A stretch of 64,000 bases of DNA from Arthrobacter oryzae (lineage in GTDB: Bacteria; Actinomycetota; Actinomycetes; Actinomycetales; Micrococcaceae): positions 62,001 through 126,000 of the forward strand of contig NZ_JAUSSM010000010.1 in assembly GCF_030812315.1 (NCBI RefSeq), given 5' to 3'. The position numbers and the translations under genes were made by a program. How positions within the stretch are numbered: position 1 is the stretch's first letter; each line of letters begins with the position of its first letter. Positions 16,815 through 26,212 of this stretch are shown here, in pieces. The notes beneath the pieces were generated by a model. It made no database searches. It was not told the DNA's origin and saw nothing but the letters and a program-made list of their open reading frames with translations.

Positions 16815-17888
16815 CTAGTGCTGGACTGAAACCGACCCGGGCTGTCCGACGTGCACGGGCGCGGCGCTGGTGTGGCGGGGCACCAGCTGGGGTGCAATCA
16901 CGTAGTGCGCCGGTTGAGTCCTGCCTTCAATACGTTCGAGCAGTAACCGGGTGCTGTTGGCTCCCGTGAGCTGGCCTGACTGGTCCACTGTGGTCAGTGA
17001 GATCCGGCCGATGGCCGACACGTAAATGTTGTCGTAGCCAGCGACCGTAAGGTCTTCGGGAACCTGGAGGCCGTGTTCTTCTGCGGCACGGAGGACACCA
17101 AGAGCGGCGATGTCCGCTCCCGCAAAAATTGCCGTGGGCCGGTCGTTTCCAGATAGCGCCTGAACGGCCGCGTCATAGCCGCCGATTTCGGAGTAGGTGG
17201 TTTCAACGATCTCCGGCACAAGTCCGTGGCGGGTCATGGCTTGCTCGTAGCCATACCGACGGGCTGTATGGGACAAAACGAATGGCTCAAGCCCACCAGA
17301 GGGCATGCTTGTATGGACGATTCGTTCGTGGCCGAGCGAGACCAGATGGTCAACCATCAGTCGGGCGCCCTGGTACTCGTCGTCTACCACAGTGTCAAAG
17401 TTGATGGCTGTACCATGCCGTGCCACAACTACCGTTGGGATCTTGGCGCCCAGCTCCTCCAGCCACTCCGCTTCCATCCACGGGGCGACAAGAATAAGGC
17501 CGTCGACCTGCCGGTCCATTAATGCTTCTATGCTTCGCTTCTGTCGTGCGGGGGATAGCCCACCCGCAATGAGTACCTCTTGGTAAGGGGTACCTTCGAG
17601 AGCGTCGGTGATTCCCTGAACCACTTCGGGCTGGAACGGCGAACTCATTTCCACGATCATGACCCCGATCGTGTACGACTTTCCGCGCATAGCCCTGGCG
17701 CCGGCGTGCGGGCGGTACCCCAGTTTTTCGATGGCGGCTGTGACACGCTCCCGCATTTGCGGGCTTACTCCGGAGGCACCCCGGATCACCTTTGACACCG
17801 CAGAGAACGACACGCCCGCTTCGCTGGCAACGTCCTGGAGAGTTGCCCGCCGTGGTTTGTCCGTAGCTGTGGTTCGTGTGGGTGTCAC
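16815..17888 (-). CDS. LacI-family transcriptional regulator 2
   Basis: This 357-residue LacI regulator has its helix-turn-helix at ATLQDVASEAGVSFSAVSKVI and its hinge at YRPHAGARAMRGKS. The ligand-binding core includes GVMIVEMSSPFQ, TAIFAGADIAALGVLRAA and DLTVAGYDNIYVS. It diverges from the ABC importer operon starting at 18199. The 310-bp spacer holds two copies of GGACAACGTTGCAC, one on the regulator side and one at the importer promoter, which suggests autoregulation and control of the importer. It is the best candidate master regulator for the glycan genes. Confidence 0.9.
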   Translation of the reverse strand: MTPTRTTATDKPRRATLQDVASEAGVSFSAVSKVIRGASGVSPQMRERVTAAIEKLGYRPHAGARAMRGKSYTIGVMIVEMSSPFQPEVVQGITDALEGTPYQEVLIAGGLSPARQKRSIEALMDRQVDGLILVAPWMEAEWLEELGAKIPTVVVARHGTAINFDTVVDDEYQGARLMVDHLVSLGHERIVHTSMPSGGLEPFVLSHTARRYGYEQAMTRHGLVPEIVETTYSEIGGYDAAVQALSGNDRPTAIFAGADIAALGVLRAAEEHGLQVPEDLTVAGYDNIYVSAIGRISLTTVDQSGQLTGANSTRLLLERIEGRTQPAHYVIAPQLVPRHTSAAPVHVGQPGSVSVQH

Positions 17889-17936
17889 CGACGACCCCTT
17901 CTGTGTGAGTTCTAGGCTAGCTCAGTGTATCGCGCT

Positions 17937-17950
17937 GGACAACGTTGCAC
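17937..17950. promoter_or_regulatory. LacI-type operator on the regulator side
   Basis: GGACAACGTTGCAC, 49 bp upstream of the LacI gene ending its reading at 16815. It is identical to the site at 18101 and the reverse complement of the site at 11572. Confidence 0.7.
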
Positions 17951-18065
17951 CACTAGCAGCGAGACCTCCGGTAGGAACAACATTTTACAAATCAATAAAC
18001 CCGTCGAAAATCCTTATATCAAGGGGCTAAGGGGACCTGACTGTGAGATGAGCAACAAAACTCTC

Positions 18066-18094
18066 TTGACGGTGTTGAAACTCTGGCTTAGTGT
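18066..18094 (+). promoter_or_regulatory. Sigma-70-type promoter of the ABC importer operon
   Basis: The -35 box TTGACG (18066-18071) and the -10 box TAGTGT (18089-18094) are 17 bp apart. The operator at 18101 falls at the expected transcription start. Confidence 0.6.
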
Positions 18095-18100
18095 TCTTAC

Positions 18101-18114
18101 GGACAACGTTGCAC
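18101..18114. promoter_or_regulatory. LacI-type operator at the importer promoter
   Basis: GGACAACGTTGCAC overlaps the expected start site of the 18199 operon. A regulator bound here would block transcription initiation. Confidence 0.75.
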
Positions 18115-18198
18115 GCACTGTGTTCTAAGTCATCGACTGGAAGATTTTGGCGGCCGTTTCTGGCAGCGTTCCTGCCCTCAACAACAAAGGAGTTATTC

Positions 18199-19734
18199 AT
18201 GCGGCGCACACGACGACGTGCTCTAGTCGCCCTTGCGGCCCCCTTGGCAGTCGGGCTTCTAGCCTTGACGGGATGCACAAGCGGTGGCCAGGCGGCCAAC
18301 ACAAGCGGCAGTTCAACCAGCAAAGACCTTTTGACTCTCGGCATGACGGCCGACATTCAGGGCTGGGACCCTGCTATCCAGCCCAGCTACCAGGGGTGGA
18401 GTGCCAACGCGGTGTGGGATTCCCTGCTGCGATGCGACAAGAACGGCAAGCCGGAAGCATCACTGGCGGACAAATGGGAATTCAGCGCTGATCAGAAGAC
18501 GGCGACCCTTCACATCCGCGATGGCATCAAATTCTCTGACGGCACCCCCGTTGACGCCGCTGCGGTGAAGACGAACGCTGAGTACTATGCGACTGCCGGG
18601 GGAGCCGCCAGCCGGTGGGCCGGTATTACCGTCACGACCCCTGACACTCAGACGGTGGCCATTTCCTGGCCAGCCCCAAACCCCCTGATTGCGCTTCGTA
18701 TGTGCGACTCCAGCATTGCGTCCCCGGCGTCCATCCAGGGTAAGAAGTTTGACGCACCGGTGGGTTCCGGGCCTTACATTCTGGATGTCGCAAACACCAC
18801 CCGGGGCTCCGTCTACACGTTCACTAAGAACGACTCCTTCTGGGACAGCGGCCGCTTCCCATATAAGAAGCTTGTCCTGAAGGTTTTGGAAGACGAGACA
18901 GCAGCGGTCAACGCCCTGAAGACAGAGCAGATCGACGGCACGATCGTTTCCTCGGCAACCTTGGAAGAAGCAAAAGGTGCAGGCCAGAACATCCAGACAC
19001 TCAAGGGCAGTAGCACCACACGCCTGCTGATCACAGACCACCTGGGCGAGAAGGTCCCGGCTCTGGGCAACCTCGATGTCCGTAAAGCCATGAACATGGT
19101 CTTTGACCGTAATGCAATGTCCGAGAAGCTGTACCAGGGGCACGCGTCACCGGCTTACCAGATCTTCCGTGAAGGCAGCGATGCCTACATCCCGGACATG
19201 AAGGACCCGTACCCCTTCAACGTAGACGAAGCCAAGAAGCTGATGGAAAAGGCCGGATACTCTGACGGATTCACCCTGCAGATTCCGACCATGACCGGCC
19301 AGAATCACGAAACTCTGATGCCGTACATCACCCAACAGTTAGCGCAGATCAATATCAAGGTCGAGCAGGTTGCCCTATCGGGACCGAACGCCATTTCCGA
19401 GCTTCTCAGCGGAAAGTTCCCCGTGCCGCTGTGGCAGCTGGGCAACTACGGCGAATCCCTGCAGGACATCAGTGACTACGTCCTCAAGGACGGCATTTGG
19501 AACGTCTCCCACCAGCCGGACGCCAAGGTAGAGGAATTGTGGAACACGGTCCTAACCGGATCCGATACCGAACGCAAACAGGCTCAGCAGGACTTGAACA
19601 AGTACGTCACCGAGCAGGCCTGGTTCGTTCCGATGGCCTACATGGACCGCTTCTACGCATCCAACCCCAAGGTTGACGTCCAGGAATCCAGCGACTTCTC
19701 CGGTCTGCACCCGCTCCTGCGCGACTTCAAGTAA
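18199..19734 (+). CDS. ABC importer solute-binding lipoprotein, family 5 (oligopeptide type)
   Basis: This 511-residue extracytoplasmic lipoprotein binds the imported substrate. The N-terminus MRRTRRRALVALAAPLAVGLLALTGC has a basic stretch, a hydrophobic core and a lipobox (LTGC, Cys26). The body shows family-5 features: ADIQGWDPAIQPSYQG, FSDGTPVDAAAVKTNAEYY and DVRKAMNMVFDRNAM. AAAGGAG lies 7 bases before the ATG at 18199; the longer open frame from 18091 starts within the promoter region and is rejected. Although named for peptides, this transporter class often carries oligosaccharides when encoded beside glycosidases. It is the first gene of a 17-kb run of same-strand genes. Confidence 0.9.
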   Translation: MRRTRRRALVALAAPLAVGLLALTGCTSGGQAANTSGSSTSKDLLTLGMTADIQGWDPAIQPSYQGWSANAVWDSLLRCDKNGKPEASLADKWEFSADQKTATLHIRDGIKFSDGTPVDAAAVKTNAEYYATAGGAASRWAGITVTTPDTQTVAISWPAPNPLIALRMCDSSIASPASIQGKKFDAPVGSGPYILDVANTTRGSVYTFTKNDSFWDSGRFPYKKLVLKVLEDETAAVNALKTEQIDGTIVSSATLEEAKGAGQNIQTLKGSSTTRLLITDHLGEKVPALGNLDVRKAMNMVFDRNAMSEKLYQGHASPAYQIFREGSDAYIPDMKDPYPFNVDEAKKLMEKAGYSDGFTLQIPTMTGQNHETLMPYITQQLAQINIKVEQVALSGPNAISELLSGKFPVPLWQLGNYGESLQDISDYVLKDGIWNVSHQPDAKVEELWNTVLTGSDTERKQAQQDLNKYVTEQAWFVPMAYMDRFYASNPKVDVQESSDFSGLHPLLRDFK

Positions 19735-19761
19735 CCGACCACACGAGACCCAGCGACCACA

Positions 19762-20703
19762 ATGATGTTATCTCTACTCAAAAGCCTTCTCCGCTCCGCG
19801 GCCATACTCCTCCTTGTCAGCTTCGCAACGTTCTGTCTCATGTTTGGCAATGGAACGGGAATCGCCAGGGCCATCCTGGGCTACCAGGCCACAGAGTCTG
19901 ATGTTCAACGCAAAGTGGTTGACCTGGGCCTCGATCGTCCGTTGCTTGTGCAATTCGGCGACTGGCTGGTCAACGCGGTCACCGGCAACCTCGGCGAATC
20001 CTTCTTCACGGGACAAACCGTGACGTCGGCTCTTTCGACGAGGGTGCCGGTGACCTTGACCTTGGTCATCACCACCTTGATCTTTACCTTGATTCTTAGT
20101 GTCCTCCTAGGCGTGGCAGCGGCAGTCTACGGCGGCTGGCTGGACAAGGCCCTCCAGTTCATTTCCGTTCTGGGCGCCGCCGTCCCGCCGTTCATCATCG
20201 CCATTGCCTTGGTTTTCACATTCGCCATATCTATTCGGGTGTTCCCGGCCACAGGTTACGTTTCCCCTGACCGGAGCTTCAGCGGATGGATCCTCTCGGT
20301 CACCCTGCCAGTTATAGCGTTGCTTATCGGCTCAGTGGCCAGCGCGGCCAGCCAGTTCCGCGGAGCTGTCCTGGACGCGCTCTCCAAGGACTTTGTCCGG
20401 ACCCTGCGGGCCCGCGGGCTTAAGGAGTCGCACGTGATTTTCAGGCATGTGCTCCGGAACGCCGGCGGACCGGGCCTGACGGTCCTCAGCCTCCAGACCT
20501 TGGGACTGCTCGGCGGTGCAATTTTCGTCGAACAGGTCATGGCGCTTCCCGGGATGGGGCAAATGGCCAACCAATCCGCCCAGCAAGGCGACGTACCCAT
20601 GGTGATGGGAACCGTCGTGGTGACAATCATCATCGTGTTGTGCGTGAACTTCCTTGGCGATCTCGCCAATTCTGCGTTGAACCCGAAAGCGAGGACCCGA
20701 TGA
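19762..20703 (+). CDS. ABC importer permease, DppB/OppB type
   Basis: This 313-residue inner-membrane permease has about six helices. It has the typical long first loop (LGLDRPLLVQFGDWLVNAVTGNLGESF) and the EAA-type ATPase contact loop LSKDFVRTLRARGLKESHVIFRHVLRNA, followed by LLGGAIFVEQVMALPGMG. These are hallmarks of the first permease subunit of oligopeptide importers. It follows the binding protein by 27 bp and overlaps the next gene by ATGA (20700-20703), implying translational coupling. Together with the next two genes it makes a complete importer. Confidence 0.9.
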   Translation: MMLSLLKSLLRSAAILLLVSFATFCLMFGNGTGIARAILGYQATESDVQRKVVDLGLDRPLLVQFGDWLVNAVTGNLGESFFTGQTVTSALSTRVPVTLTLVITTLIFTLILSVLLGVAAAVYGGWLDKALQFISVLGAAVPPFIIAIALVFTFAISIRVFPATGYVSPDRSFSGWILSVTLPVIALLIGSVASAASQFRGAVLDALSKDFVRTLRARGLKESHVIFRHVLRNAGGPGLTVLSLQTLGLLGGAIFVEQVMALPGMGQMANQSAQQGDVPMVMGTVVVTIIIVLCVNFLGDLANSALNPKARTR

Positions 20704-22460
20704 GCGCCGAAGCCAGCCTGATTGAGACTGAAGCCGAGGTCCCCGCGGCCGGCCGTTCCGTACTGCGGCGACTGTTGACAAACGCGCAGGGCATGATGTG
20801 CATCGTATTCCTGCTGCTGGTGATCCTGTTTGGGGTCCTCAGCCCCTGGCTGGCACCCTTCCAGCCCAATGAGGCGGACCTCAACTCCGTGAACGCCCAG
20901 CCATTCTCCGAAGGGCATCTCTTCGGTGCCGACCGCGCCGGTCGCGACATCCTCGCACAGCTCATGTGGGGTACCAACGGCACCCTCCTTGGATCATTGC
21001 TGGTGCTGGTAATCGCGGTCCTGCTCGGCGTAACCACCGGCCTCCTTTCAGGCTTCTACAGAGGCAGATTCGAAGCCGTTGCCGGCTTCGTCACCGACCT
21101 CATCATGTCCCTGCCAAGCATCGTCCTGCTGATCGCTCTCTTCGCGCTCACAGGGCCCAACGTCATGGTCGCCATGGCAGTCTTCGGTGTCCTGGTCGCC
21201 CCGACGTATTACCGTCTGGTCCGCTCGGTCGTTCTGGGTGTCCGGACGGAGCTGTACATCGATGCAGCAAAAGTTGTCGGTCTTTCGGACCAACGCATCA
21301 TTGGCCGGCACGTGCTCTGGGCCGTAAGGGCCCCCGTCGTTATTCAGAGCTCCTTCGTCGCAGCGTCAGGTATCGCCATCCAGGCCGGAGTCGAGTTTCT
21401 TGGCCTCGGCGATCCGGAACAGCCGTCATGGGGCGGCATCCTGCAGAACGCGAACAGCAACATTTACAACAACCGGTTCGGAGTACTCTGGCCGGCGCTC
21501 CTGATCAGCCTCACCATTCTCGCCCTCATCCTTCTGGGGAACGTGCTCCGCGACGTCCTGCAATCCTCGGCTCACAACAAAACATTGAAAAGGTCACGCC
21601 GACGAGCATTGCTCACTGATGCCCAGAATGTGCGGACAACGTCCGCTCCCTCAGGATCCAACGAAGCACTCCTGTCCATCCGCGGCCTGAAGGTCGGCTA
21701 TCCGGACGGCCCCGACCGTGTCCGCACGGTGGTGCACGGCGTCGATCTGGACGTCCGCCGCGGCGAAATCCACGGACTCGTCGGGGAATCCGGATCCGGA
21801 AAATCCCAGATGGCCTTCTCAACGCTGGGCATTCTCCCCAAGGAAGCCCTCATCCTCGGCGGCAGCATCTACCTGGACGGCGAAGACCTGTTGGCGGATG
21901 ACAAAGCACTCAAGAACGCGCGCGGCCAGCGCATCGGATACATCCCCCAGGAGCCCATGTCCAACCTGGACCCCTCATTCACCATCGGCGCCCAGCTCGT
22001 CTACGGTCTCCGGGCCGTCAAAAAGATCAGCGACAAAGGAGCCAAAGAACAGCTGATCGCACTGCTAACACGGGTGGGCATCCGCAACCCCGAAAACGTC
22101 ATGCGCCTCTACCCGCACGAAATATCCGGAGGTATGGCCCAGCGAGTCCTGATCTGCGGTGCCGTCGCCGGAGACCCCGATCTGATCGTCGCCGATGAAC
22201 CAACCACCGCCCTGGACGTCACAGTGCAGGCCGAGGTACTTGAACTCCTGCGCGAACTCAGTACCGAACGTGGCCTGGCAATGATCCTTGTCACCCACAA
22301 CCTGGGCGTCGTCGCAGATCTTTGCGACACCGTCAGCGTCATGAAGAACGGCCGGATTGTGGAACGAAACGACGTCGAATCCCTGTTCAGCAACCCCGAG
22401 CAGGATTACACGAAAGCGCTGCTGGAATCCTCGCGCAGCGTAGAACTGATGGAGGCGTAA
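20700..22460 (+). CDS. Fused ABC permease (DppC type) and ATP-binding protein (DppD type)
   Basis: This 586-residue fusion has an N-terminal half (about 1-300) that is a DppC-type permease, with FGADRAGRDILAQLMWGTNG and the EAA loop IDAAKVVGLSDQRIIGRHVL. After a charged linker near residue 310, the C-terminal half is an ATPase. It has Walker A GESGSGKS, Q-loop YIPQEP, signature ISGGMAQR, Walker B LIVADEPTTALD and H-loop VTHNLG. The ATG at 20700 overlaps the previous stop; the longer frame from 20640 is rejected. Permease-ATPase fusions of this type occur in actinobacteria. The fusion fixes the stoichiometry of the second permease and the first ATPase. Confidence 0.9.
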   Translation: MSAEASLIETEAEVPAAGRSVLRRLLTNAQGMMCIVFLLLVILFGVLSPWLAPFQPNEADLNSVNAQPFSEGHLFGADRAGRDILAQLMWGTNGTLLGSLLVLVIAVLLGVTTGLLSGFYRGRFEAVAGFVTDLIMSLPSIVLLIALFALTGPNVMVAMAVFGVLVAPTYYRLVRSVVLGVRTELYIDAAKVVGLSDQRIIGRHVLWAVRAPVVIQSSFVAASGIAIQAGVEFLGLGDPEQPSWGGILQNANSNIYNNRFGVLWPALLISLTILALILLGNVLRDVLQSSAHNKTLKRSRRRALLTDAQNVRTTSAPSGSNEALLSIRGLKVGYPDGPDRVRTVVHGVDLDVRRGEIHGLVGESGSGKSQMAFSTLGILPKEALILGGSIYLDGEDLLADDKALKNARGQRIGYIPQEPMSNLDPSFTIGAQLVYGLRAVKKISDKGAKEQLIALLTRVGIRNPENVMRLYPHEISGGMAQRVLICGAVAGDPDLIVADEPTTALDVTVQAEVLELLRELSTERGLAMILVTHNLGVVADLCDTVSVMKNGRIVERNDVESLFSNPEQDYTKALLESSRSVELMEA

Positions 22461-22462
22461 AG

Positions 22463-23320
22463 ATGACTACTCCCATACTTCAGGTCGAAAACCTCGTCGT
22501 GACCTATACCGGGCGCCATGGGCTTTCCAAGAAGGTCATCGATAATGTCAGCCTGGAACTGAAGGCCGGCGAAACCCTGAGCCTGGTAGGTGAATCCGGG
22601 TCAGGCAAGACAACCATCGGCAGGGCCATCCTCGGACTCGCACCCGTCACGGAAGGTTCCATCAAGTTCCGTGGAGACACCATCAGCAACATCTCCCGCT
22701 CCCAGCGGCGGAAGGTGGCCCGAGGAATCCAGGTGGTCTTCCAAGACCCCTACTCATCCTTGAATCCGTCAATGACGGTCGAGGACATCCTCGTGGAGCC
22801 CATGGCCGCCGCTGGTGCCTCCGGAGGCCGCCACCGCGTGAGGGAGCTGCTCGACTCTGTTGGGTTGCCCAACGACTCGGGTAGCCGCTACCCGAAAGAG
22901 TTCTCCGGTGGACAGCGCCAGCGTATCGCCATCGCACGGGCACTGGCTCTGGATCCGTCCGTCATCATCTGCGACGAGCCCACCAGCGCACTGGACGTTA
23001 CCACTCAGGCCCGTGTTCTCACCCTGTTCAAGGAACTGCAGGAACAAACCGGGGTCGCGTACTTGTTCATCAGCCACGACCTGGGCGTTGTGAACTCCAT
23101 CAGCGACCGCATCGCCGTGCTGTATCAAGGCTCGGTCGTTGAAATCGGGGAAGCTGATCAGGTAGCCCGTGCACCACGCCACGACTACACCCGCCGCCTT
23201 CAAATGGCAGCGCCAGTGGCAGACCCGAAAAAGCAACGCGAACGCCGAGCCGCCCGCCTGCAGTTCCTGGCCGCCGAGAAGGCCACGGAAACTCTCCGAG
23301 GCGCCCCGGCCCAGCTCTGA
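22463..23320 (+). CDS. ABC importer ATP-binding protein, DppF/OppF type
   Basis: This 285-residue ATPase has Walker A GESGSGKT, Q-loop VVFQDPYSSLNP (the oligopeptide-type QDPYSSLNP motif), signature FSGGQRQR, Walker B VIICDEPTSALD and H-loop ISHDLG. The C-terminal APRHDYTRRLQMAAPVADP is the usual oligo_HPY-like tail. The ATG at 22463 lies 2 bp after the previous stop, with GGAGG overlapping that stop codon. It completes the importer begun at 18199. With the fused ATPase it gives a heterodimeric nucleotide-binding pair. Confidence 0.92.
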   Translation: MTTPILQVENLVVTYTGRHGLSKKVIDNVSLELKAGETLSLVGESGSGKTTIGRAILGLAPVTEGSIKFRGDTISNISRSQRRKVARGIQVVFQDPYSSLNPSMTVEDILVEPMAAAGASGGRHRVRELLDSVGLPNDSGSRYPKEFSGGQRQRIAIARALALDPSVIICDEPTSALDVTTQARVLTLFKELQEQTGVAYLFISHDLGVVNSISDRIAVLYQGSVVEIGEADQVARAPRHDYTRRLQMAAPVADPKKQRERRAARLQFLAAEKATETLRGAPAQL

Positions 23321-23392
23321 CCCTCTCGCTTAACCAGCTGCCCCCTTCCTAACAGGGGCCGGCGCCCGATTCAACACCGTCTGGAGACACTC

Positions 23393-26212
23393 ATGGCACA
23401 CGCTGCCGCTCCCCAAGGCCTTCGCTTTGACCAACGCACCGAAACTTCACCCGTTATCGGGCTGGGTACCGGAACACCGCGACTCTCATGGTTTGTGCCT
23501 GTCGCCGATGCCGAGTACGAACAGACTGCCTACGAAGTCGAGGTGACCCGCGGTGAAGCAATTGAGGTCTACCGTGTCGAAAGCAACGAACAGGTGCTGG
23601 TCCCGTGGCCCGCGCCGGAGCTGAAGTCCAGGGAGTCCGCCGCCGTGCGGGTACGTGTCACCGATGGTGGGGATTGGAGTGACTGGAGCGAAGCCTCAAC
23701 GGTCGAAGCCGGTCTTCTGAACGCATCAGACTGGGAGGCTAATTTTGTCAGTCCCGTCGAAATTGGCGCAGCCGGCATGCCGGCCCCCGTCCTCTCCGGC
23801 GTTCTGGACCTGCCCCCAGACATCACCAAAGCGCGTCTGTACGCCACGGCCCACGGCATCTACGTCCCGACCGTGAACGGCCAGCGCATCGACGACACGG
23901 TGCTGGCGCCGGGATGGACCTCGTACGAGAACCGTCTTCGCTACCAAACGTATGACGTCATGTCGCTGCTGCGCCAGGGCACGAACCACCTGGACATGCT
24001 GCTGGGCAACGGCTGGTACCGCGGACGACTGGGTTTCGAAAACAAGAGCGCCATCTACGGAGACCGCCTCGCCGTATTGGCACAACTTGAAGTCACCACG
24101 GCGGACGGCGCCTTCCACGTTCTCCTGTCCGACGATTCCTGGACCGCCCGCAACAGCCACATCGTTGCCGACGACCTTTACGACGGCCAGAGCACCGACC
24201 TGCGCGACCAGGCCGGGGTCAGCACCGCTCCCTCCAGCGCGGTCGAAGTCATTCCCGCAAATCATTCTCTCCTTGTTGCCCCCGAAGGCCCGGCTATCCG
24301 TCCAACCGATGTGCTCCCGGCGGTGTCCGTCTTCACTTCTCCTTCCGGGAAGACGCTGGTCGACTTTGGGCAGAACCTCGTGGGATGGGTCCGGATTCGG
24401 ACTCACGGCCTGCCGCGGGGCAGTGAAGTGGTCATCCAGCACGCCGAAGTTCTTGAACACAATGAGCTCTGCACCGAGCCGTTGCGGTCGGCGAAAGCCA
24501 CCGACACCTTTGTAGTGGCCGGGGCCCCGGACGAAACCCTGGAACCCTCCTTGACGCTGCACGGCTTCCGCTATGCCGAAGTCACCGGCGTCCCGGACCT
24601 GAAGGCCGAAGACATTGAAGCCGTCGTCATCGGTTCGGACCTAAAACGTACCGGCTGGTTCTCATCCTCGGACGAGCTGCTGAATCGGTTCCACGAGAAC
24701 GTTAACTGGAGCATCCGCGGGAACTTTGTCGATGTGCCAACGGACTGCCCCCAGCGTGACGAAAGGCTCGGATGGACCGGCGACATCCAGATCTTTGCTC
24801 CCACAGCCTCGTTTCTTTATGACATTGGCGGGTTCCTTGGTTCCTGGCTCCGCGACCTGGCCGCCGAGCAGCTCCCCGACGGGTCGGTACCTCACGTGGT
24901 CCCGGACGTCATCCACTCGGATTTCACCAACACCCCCACAGCTGCCTGGGGAGATGCAGTTGTACTCATCCCGTGGACGTTGTACCAAAGGACCGGCAAC
25001 CGCCAGATTCTGGAACAGCAGTATCCAAGCGCGTGCAAATATGTCGCCAAGGTGGCCGCACTGGCCGGTGACGACAGGTTGTGGACAGGTGGTTTCCAAT
25101 ACGGGGACTGGCTCGACCCCAGCGCCCCTCCGGAAGACGCTGCCAGGGCCAAAACGGACCCCGACGTCGTCGCGACCGCGCATCTGGCGCGTTCGGCCGA
25201 GGTTCTGGCCTATACCGCCGCCGTACTCGGTCACGATGAGGACGCGGCTACCTATCACAAGCTCGCCGAAGAGGTGCGAGCCGCGTTTGCCCGCTCCTTC
25301 GTGACCCCCTCCGGCCGGATCCTTTCCGACACCCAAACAGCGTATGCAATGGCACTCGAGTGGGCTCTGCTGCCCAGCGAAGACCAGCGCCAGGAGGCGG
25401 GGCGACGCCTCGCCGACCTGGTTCGCGTCAGCGGTTTCCGGATCAGTACCGGTTTCGTTGGCACGCCGCTTGTTTGTGATGCCCTGACCGCCGCCGGTGA
25501 AGTGGACGTCGCCTACCGTCTGCTCCTCCAAACCGGGTGCCCCTCCTGGCTCTACCCCGTCACGATGGGCGCCACCACTGTCTGGGAACGATGGGACAGC
25601 CTGCGACCGGATGGCAGCGTCAACCCTGGCGGTATGACCTCATTCAACCATTACGCCCTGGGTGCCGTGGCGGACTGGCTGCACCGGACCGTCGCCGGCC
25701 TGGCACCTGCGGCGCCTGGGTACCGGATGATCACGGTCCAACCACGCCCGACGGCGGCCCTCACCCAGGCATCTGCAAGGCACCTCACCCCGTATGGTGA
25801 AGCCTCGGTTCGGTGGCGGCGCGTAGGGGGAAACTTGACCCTCGACGTTACCGTACCGGTCGGGACCACCGCTGCCGTTCATGTCCCCGGTACCAAGGAA
25901 CCCGAAGTGGTTTCGCATGGAACCCACACATGGACCGTTGCCGATCCCATTCCGGACACCGGGGAGGGCAACGCCCTCACCATCCGCGAACTGTTGGATC
26001 GTCAACCCCTCACTTGGTCGGCCGTGGTCGACGCTGCCGTCGAAACCGGCATTGCCCCCGAGGGTGAAGCCCAGACCGCTGACAAACTCGCCAGGTACCT
26101 GGACGAGCCCGTCGGCAATCTGGGATACGCCTTGGTTCCCGAACCGTGGATCAACCGAAGCGTTCCTCTGCGGGAAAAAGTAGCCCAAATCCTGAAAGGC
26201 TCCCAGGCATGA
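23393..26212 (+). CDS. GH78 alpha-L-rhamnosidase with extra C-terminal helical tail
   Basis: This 939-residue cytoplasmic enzyme releases terminal alpha-L-rhamnose. It begins with a fibronectin-like domain (RLSWFVPVADAEYEQTAYEV), then the rhamnosidase N domain (GIYVPTVNGQRIDD, GWTSYENRLRYQTYDV) and the catalytic alpha-barrel. The probable general acid is Glu457 in DCPQRDERLGWTGD. A closing beta domain (HLTPYGEASVRWRR) follows. The last 90 or so residues, from LTIRELLDRQPLTWSAVVDA, form an added helical domain resembling the N-terminal domains of the two GH140-like proteins downstream. GGAGA precedes the ATG. It ends in an ATGA overlap with the next gene. Confidence 0.92.
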   Translation: MAHAAAPQGLRFDQRTETSPVIGLGTGTPRLSWFVPVADAEYEQTAYEVEVTRGEAIEVYRVESNEQVLVPWPAPELKSRESAAVRVRVTDGGDWSDWSEASTVEAGLLNASDWEANFVSPVEIGAAGMPAPVLSGVLDLPPDITKARLYATAHGIYVPTVNGQRIDDTVLAPGWTSYENRLRYQTYDVMSLLRQGTNHLDMLLGNGWYRGRLGFENKSAIYGDRLAVLAQLEVTTADGAFHVLLSDDSWTARNSHIVADDLYDGQSTDLRDQAGVSTAPSSAVEVIPANHSLLVAPEGPAIRPTDVLPAVSVFTSPSGKTLVDFGQNLVGWVRIRTHGLPRGSEVVIQHAEVLEHNELCTEPLRSAKATDTFVVAGAPDETLEPSLTLHGFRYAEVTGVPDLKAEDIEAVVIGSDLKRTGWFSSSDELLNRFHENVNWSIRGNFVDVPTDCPQRDERLGWTGDIQIFAPTASFLYDIGGFLGSWLRDLAAEQLPDGSVPHVVPDVIHSDFTNTPTAAWGDAVVLIPWTLYQRTGNRQILEQQYPSACKYVAKVAALAGDDRLWTGGFQYGDWLDPSAPPEDAARAKTDPDVVATAHLARSAEVLAYTAAVLGHDEDAATYHKLAEEVRAAFARSFVTPSGRILSDTQTAYAMALEWALLPSEDQRQEAGRRLADLVRVSGFRISTGFVGTPLVCDALTAAGEVDVAYRLLLQTGCPSWLYPVTMGATTVWERWDSLRPDGSVNPGGMTSFNHYALGAVADWLHRTVAGLAPAAPGYRMITVQPRPTAALTQASARHLTPYGEASVRWRRVGGNLTLDVTVPVGTTAAVHVPGTKEPEVVSHGTHTWTVADPIPDTGEGNALTIRELLDRQPLTWSAVVDAAVETGIAPEGEAQTADKLARYLDEPVGNLGYALVPEPWINRSVPLREKVAQILKGSQA

